This document shows positions 60,796 to 64,000 of a stretch of 64,000 nucleotides of DNA, piece after piece; position 1 is the stretch's first letter; the number at the start of each line of letters is the position of its first letter. The stretch comes from Streptomyces durocortorensis. GTDB lineage: Bacteria; Actinomycetota; Actinomycetes; Streptomycetales; Streptomycetaceae. The position numbers and the translations under genes are program-made. The notes under the pieces are model-generated. The model worked only from the letters and a program-made list of their open reading frames with translations, ran no database searches and was not told the DNA's origin. The stretch covers positions 4,650,001 to 4,714,000 of the forward strand of contig NZ_CP134500.1 in assembly GCF_031760065.1 (NCBI RefSeq), in the 5' to 3' direction.

Positions 60796-61581
60796 ATGAA
60801 CGCACTGCACAGCACCAGCTCAAGCGCAGTTGTCACGCGTCTCCACGACTTCGGCCGGAGCACCGAGAAGTCCGGTGCCACGAACGTGCGGGGGTGCGTT
60901 CGGGGCGTCGGGCGTCAGCATCCGTCGACTGCGGAGCAGATGCGCAAGTCGTACATGACGGTGGTTGACGCACCCACGGGGGAGAACACGGGGGGTAACG
61001 GGGGAAGCGCGTACGGGGAGGTCACGGGGGATCGCGGAGCCCGGACGGAGGACGCGGACGCCGAAGCGGTGTTCACGGCCTACGTCCAGGAGCGGCGGGC
61101 CTCCCTGTACGCAACCGCCTACCACCTGACCGGCGACCGGTTCGAGGCCGAGGACCTGCTCCAGAGCGCCCTCTTCTCGACGTACCGGGCGTGGGACCGG
61201 ATCAGCGACAAGGCGGCGGTCGGCGGCTATCTGCGCCGCACCATGACCAATCTGCACATCAGCGCCTGGCGCAGGCGCAAGCTGAACGAATACCCGACCG
61301 AGGAGCTGCCGGAGACGGTGGGCGACACGGACGCGATGCGTGGCACGGAGCTGCGGGCGGTGCTGTGGCAGGCGCTCGCCCGGCTGCCCGAACTTCAGCG
61401 CACGATGCTGGTCCTGCGGTACTACGAGGGCCGCACCGACCCGGAGATCGCGTCGATCCTCGACATCAGTGTCGGCACGGTGAAGTCGAGCATCTGGCGC
61501 TCCCTGCGCCGGCTGCGCGAGGACGAGGTCCTCAGCTTCGGACGTGACGAGCAGGAGTCCTTCGGCGAGCTGGTGGCCTGA
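60796..61581 (+). CDS. sigQ: ECF sigma factor SigQ
   Basis: 261 residues. After an unusual 100-residue N-terminus with a Gly/Asn-rich stretch (GENTGGNGGSAYGE), region 2 is at about 95-160 (VFTAYVQERRASLYATAYHLTGDRFEAEDLLQSALFSTYRAWDRI) and region 4 at about 195-245 (LARLPELQRTMLVLRYYEGRTDPEIASILDISVGTVKSSIWRSLRRLRE), of the SigE-like actinobacterial class. ATG 60796 follows AGGGGGCGCGAG; 60730 is an alternative. Internal Mets after residue 40 also fit, so the real N-terminus may be shorter. Divergent from afsQ1, as in S. coelicolor, where SigQ counteracts AfsQ1/Q2 effects. Confidence 0.9.
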   Translation: MNALHSTSSSAVVTRLHDFGRSTEKSGATNVRGCVRGVGRQHPSTAEQMRKSYMTVVDAPTGENTGGNGGSAYGEVTGDRGARTEDADAEAVFTAYVQERRASLYATAYHLTGDRFEAEDLLQSALFSTYRAWDRISDKAAVGGYLRRTMTNLHISAWRRRKLNEYPTEELPETVGDTDAMRGTELRAVLWQALARLPELQRTMLVLRYYEGRTDPEIASILDISVGTVKSSIWRSLRRLREDEVLSFGRDEQESFGELVA

Positions 61582-61884
61582 GGCAGAGGCCCTCCGCTTC
61601 GGGGGAGGCGGGGGCCGGGGGAAGCACGGGGGAGCGGAAAGCGGGGACCGAGGGGACCCAAGGGGAACACGGGGGACACGGGAAACGGCCGTCGCTTCGG
61701 GGGAGACGGGGGCCACGGGGGAACGGAAAACACAGCGGGGTCGTACGGGCCGGGGGGCCTGTACGACCCCGCTGTCCGTGTGGCCGACGCTGCACCTGGC
61801 GCGGGCTGTGTGGCATCTCGGTCGGGCCGCCACCGGAACGCAGGGCTGGTCGCCGTGAGTGTCCGAACCGGCGGACGGTGGGGC
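61582..61884. repeat. G-run repeat region and terminator downstream of sigQ
   Basis: 61595-61730 is made of G-runs (GGGGG or GGGG) spaced by short A/C-rich words, with CGCTTCGGGGGAG occurring twice (about 61597 and 61693) as a longer direct repeat. No gene is present. The spacing of runs would allow G-quadruplexes on the coding strand. Confidence 0.65.
61732..61775. terminator. Bidirectional terminator after sigQ
   Basis: A 20-bp stem with one G-U pair and loop GGGG, between sigQ and a convergent membrane protein gene. Confidence 0.82.
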
Positions 61885-62430
61885 TCAGCGCCCCCGACGG
61901 CGACGGCGGTAGTAGGCCGCCGTGACTACAGCGAGCAGCGGGCCCCAGGCCAGCAGGGGGAGATAGCAGGCGGTCATCAGCCAGTAGAGGCCGCCCTCCG
62001 GGGAACCAGGGGCACGCATGTTCTCCACACTGTTCCAGGAGAACGCACCGGACACCGTGATGAGGGTGACGAGCGCCGCGCCGAGCGAAGCGGGGATCAC
62101 CGCCGCCATGACGGGGATTCTCCGGCCGCCCAGGGCTGGTACCCAGTGCGGCAGTTCCTCGCCCCATCTGTGGATCAGACCCAGGGTGAGCAGTCCGAAC
62201 GCCTCGGCCAGCAGGCTGAGGCCGATGAGGTAGAAGGACGCGGCGCCGGGGAAGTTCTCCGGGTGGAGGAACTCGTCCCTGAATCCGGAGTCCCAGCCCA
62301 GGGCGATGGCGATGCGCCACAGCCCGGAAGGCACGAGGGTCAGCGCGGCGGCGTGCGCCGCCAGGCGGATGGCACGGGGGACTCGGGGTGCGGCCGTGAC
62401 GGGCGTCCCGGCGACCAGGGTGTCAGCCAC
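61885..62430 (-). CDS. Integral membrane protein
   Basis: 181 residues with four membrane helices (about 15-35, 55-78, 95-118 and 140-172). Segments include PSGLWRIAIALGWDSGF, HRWGEELPHW and a short basic C-terminus RRRRRGR. GTG 62430 overlaps the preceding gene by 8 bases, so the two form an operon. I cannot assign a family with confidence. Confidence 0.8.
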   Translation of the reverse strand: MADTLVAGTPVTAAPRVPRAIRLAAHAAALTLVPSGLWRIAIALGWDSGFRDEFLHPENFPGAASFYLIGLSLLAEAFGLLTLGLIHRWGEELPHWVPALGGRRIPVMAAVIPASLGAALVTLITVSGAFSWNSVENMRAPGSPEGGLYWLMTACYLPLLAWGPLLAVVTAAYYRRRRRGR

Positions 62431-63064
62431 GGCGGGTCGCCGCCTCGGGCCGCGCGGGTGACTTGGTGATCTCGGCGTGGACCACCTTGAACCCGCCCTT
62501 GATGACGGTCGTGAACGGTGCGGGGGCCATGCACGTGCCGGTCCGCGGCCGTACAAGCCCGCCGTTCTCGTCCACGTTCCCCGGGTCGACGTTCACCACC
62601 CCCCAGGAGAAGCCGAGCCGGTCCGGCTCACCCTTGCCGCCCTGCTGGACGCTGATGCCCAGCCGGGCACCGGCCTTCTCGACGTTCGACTTCGTCACGA
62701 CCGCGGTCAGGGTCGCCGTTCGGCCGCTGGTGACCAGGCAGTCCACCTGGGCCACCGCCCATCCCCTGGCCCCGCTCGGGGTGGTGTGGGAGAACTTCAG
62801 CGTGCCCCGGGCGTCTGTGGCCAGTCCCCGGGGGGCGTCGGGAGGTATCGGCCGGGTGAAGGGCGCCTGCCGGGCATGGATGGTGAAGCGGATGTCGTCG
62901 TCGGGAGATTCGATGTAGGAGATGCGAGCCGTCCCATGGACGCTCGCCGTCTTCGCCGGTTTCCATTCGGCGGACGCGGCCGGGGCTGCGGGAGCGGGCC
63001 CGGCCGCGACCAGCCCGGCGAGGACGGCGATGGCTGCTGTGGCACCGATTGCGGTCTTGCGCAT
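62423..63064 (-). CDS. Secreted protein of unknown function
   Basis: 213 residues. Signal peptide 1-31 (MRKTAIGATAAIAVLAGLVAAG, cut near ASA). The mature part has a beta-rich pattern: KTASVHGTARISYIESPDDDIRFTIHARQAPF, FSHTTPSGARGWAVAQVDCLVTSGRTATLTAVVTKS, GFSWGVVNVDPGN, ending with a KVVHAEITK strand. The spacing of beta strands suits a lipocalin-like or Repetin-like fold, but no family is certain. ATG 63064 follows GGGAG. It is coupled to the next membrane protein gene. Confidence 0.8.
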   Translation of the reverse strand: MRKTAIGATAAIAVLAGLVAAGPAPAAPAASAEWKPAKTASVHGTARISYIESPDDDIRFTIHARQAPFTRPIPPDAPRGLATDARGTLKFSHTTPSGARGWAVAQVDCLVTSGRTATLTAVVTKSNVEKAGARLGISVQQGGKGEPDRLGFSWGVVNVDPGNVDENGGLVRPRTGTCMAPAPFTTVIKGGFKVVHAEITKSPARPEAATRRG

Positions 63065-63245
63065 GAGGAACTCCCGCTTTCTGGAGGGGGTTTGTGGTTC
63101 GTGGTCGGTTGAACGGCTCAAGCTTCACCCCCCGGCACCCCTTGATCCCATCCGCCGATCGGCACAAAGGTCGTGCCGTGTCCTGGCCCTCCTCTGCCGT
63201 TCGGCAGAGGGCGTCGCCACCTCGCACACCCGTACGCTGATCACC

Positions 63246-64000
63246 ATGTGGGAATCAACCGGCTCCGCCGTCAGGGTGCTTGGCGCTCTGCCGTCGCTCG
63301 CGGCCGCGGGCACGCTGGTGTGGGCCGTCGCTCGCCCCCGTGCCACGGTTCGTCAGCGCCTCGGCCGCCTCGCCCGTCCGGTCGCGGTCTGCGCCGCCCT
63401 CTCCCTGATCACCAGCTTCGCCCTGCCGAAGGGTGGTCCGGGCTCCGGCTGGAAGCTGGCGGAGGCCGCCTTCCTGCTGGTCCTCCTGGCCGTGGTCACC
63501 CGCTGGTCACCCCTGCGCGAACTCAAAGCGGTCCTCCCGCTGACCGCCCTCGCGGTGACCCTCTGGCCGTTGACGCTGGTCGCCGGTGAGTCCTTCCTGG
63601 AATCCGTCGGAATCGCCACCTTCTGGCTGCTTCCCGTGGCCGCCGCGGTGGCGGCCGGCGCCTACCCCCGCCGCCAGGAAGCGCGTCGCCGGAGCGCGGT
63701 GGCCGAGGCCCGCAGCGCCCAGCGTCTTCAGCTCTCCCGTGACCTGCACGACTTCGTCGCCCATGACATCAGCGGGATCGTCGTCCAGGCCCAGGCGGCC
63801 CGCTTCGTCGCCGCCACCGACGTCGCCCAGGCGATGCTCGCCCTGGAGCGCATCGAGAAGGCGGGCCTGAGCGCCCTGGCCGCGATGGACCGGACGGTGC
63901 AGATGCTGCACGGTCCGGAGACTCCCACCACCGAGCCGCTCCCCGACGTATCCCAACTGCCTTCGCTGATAGAGAACTTCACCTCGGCAGGGGCCACCGA
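63246..64000 (+). CDS. Two-component sensor histidine kinase (HisKA_3/NarL type), 3' end cut
   Basis: 251 residues visible, open at the right edge. Five membrane helices (about 11-30, 43-60, 70-87, 95-113 and 120-140) are followed by the dimerisation/phospho-acceptor domain with QLSRDLHDFVAHDISGIVVQAQAAR, the accepting His168 in LHD. The ATP-binding domain lies beyond the window. Kinases of this class pair with LuxR/NarL-type regulators, usually encoded directly downstream. ATG 63246 is chosen; the ribosome site is weak. Confidence 0.88.
   Translation, partial: MWESTGSAVRVLGALPSLAAAGTLVWAVARPRATVRQRLGRLARPVAVCAALSLITSFALPKGGPGSGWKLAEAAFLLVLLAVVTRWSPLRELKAVLPLTALAVTLWPLTLVAGESFLESVGIATFWLLPVAAAVAAGAYPRRQEARRRSAVAEARSAQRLQLSRDLHDFVAHDISGIVVQAQAARFVAATDVAQAMLALERIEKAGLSALAAMDRTVQMLHGPETPTTEPLPDVSQLPSLIENFTSAGAT

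Noticed and set aside
1..64000. CRISPR arrays, tRNA and rRNA genes
   Set aside because: No regularly spaced identical repeats, no cloverleaf with a TTC-type T-arm, and no conserved ribosomal stretches were seen on reading; a tRNAscan run would be decisive.

Overview
This window is chromosomal DNA of a Streptomyces species. The GC content is very high, nearly every real gene has G or C in the third codon position, and many genes start with GTG or are coupled by 4-base ATGA/GTGA overlaps. Gene content and order look like a core-chromosome segment of S. coelicolor: succinate dehydrogenase, a nonulosonic-acid cell-wall polymer locus, a BMP-type nucleoside importer with salvage enzymes, and afsQ1-afsQ2/sigQ. 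This comparison is from memory, not from a search. I saw no rRNA, tRNA or CRISPR array. The only mobile DNA is a small broken IS3-type remnant.

Layout. 0-5.8 kb: a metallophosphoesterase cut by the window edge, a peptide-type solute-binding protein, and a leftward operon (small membrane protein, DCC-type thiol protein, TetR regulator) preceded by two palindromes. 5.8-9.3 kb: leftward sdhCDAB. 9.5-20.2 kb: a ureidoimidazoline decarboxylase-like gene, a GH20 hexosaminidase, small membrane and regulator genes, a small secreted cationic protein, a broken MurG-like gene, an ECF sigma factor with its likely membrane anti-sigma partner, and an L,D-transpeptidase lipoprotein. 20.4-23.1 kb: a LysE exporter, a MarR regulator with a SoxR-box-like palindrome, and a membrane acyltransferase.

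23.3-35.1 kb is the most distinctive part. It holds a GT29 sialyltransferase-like protein, a single-chain GT8 plus polysaccharide pyruvyltransferase fusion, a polysialyltransferase-like protein, a GT2, two further putative glycosyltransferases, a CMP-nonulosonate synthetase fused to a HAD phosphatase, and a short NeuB-type synthase. Together they should make, activate and polymerise a nonulosonic acid, probably Kdn, into a pyruvylated cell-wall glycopolymer of the teichulosonic-acid type.

35.2-45.5 kb: an IS3/XRE relic, an M20 amidohydrolase, then nucleoside uptake and salvage (bmpA lipoprotein, ABC ATPase, two permeases, cdd, deoA). With add at 55 kb, the four transcription units of this pathway each carry a copy of one palindrome close to TCTACGCGCGTAGA upstream. 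This is a candidate nucleoside regulon that the sequence itself reveals. The ABC ATPase has no ATG, GTG or TTG upstream of its Walker A motif.

45.5-64 kb: a subtilisin-family protease, a STAS protein, an ECF sigma factor with a SnoaL-like tail, a second L,D-transpeptidase, an MFS exporter with a divergent LysR regulator, an alpha/beta hydrolase lacking its nucleophile, add, small secreted and membrane proteins, the afsQ1-afsQ2-lipoprotein operon divergent from sigQ with a matching AfsQ1 box between them, and a histidine kinase cut by the right edge. Strong GC-rich hairpins close most of the convergent gene pairs.
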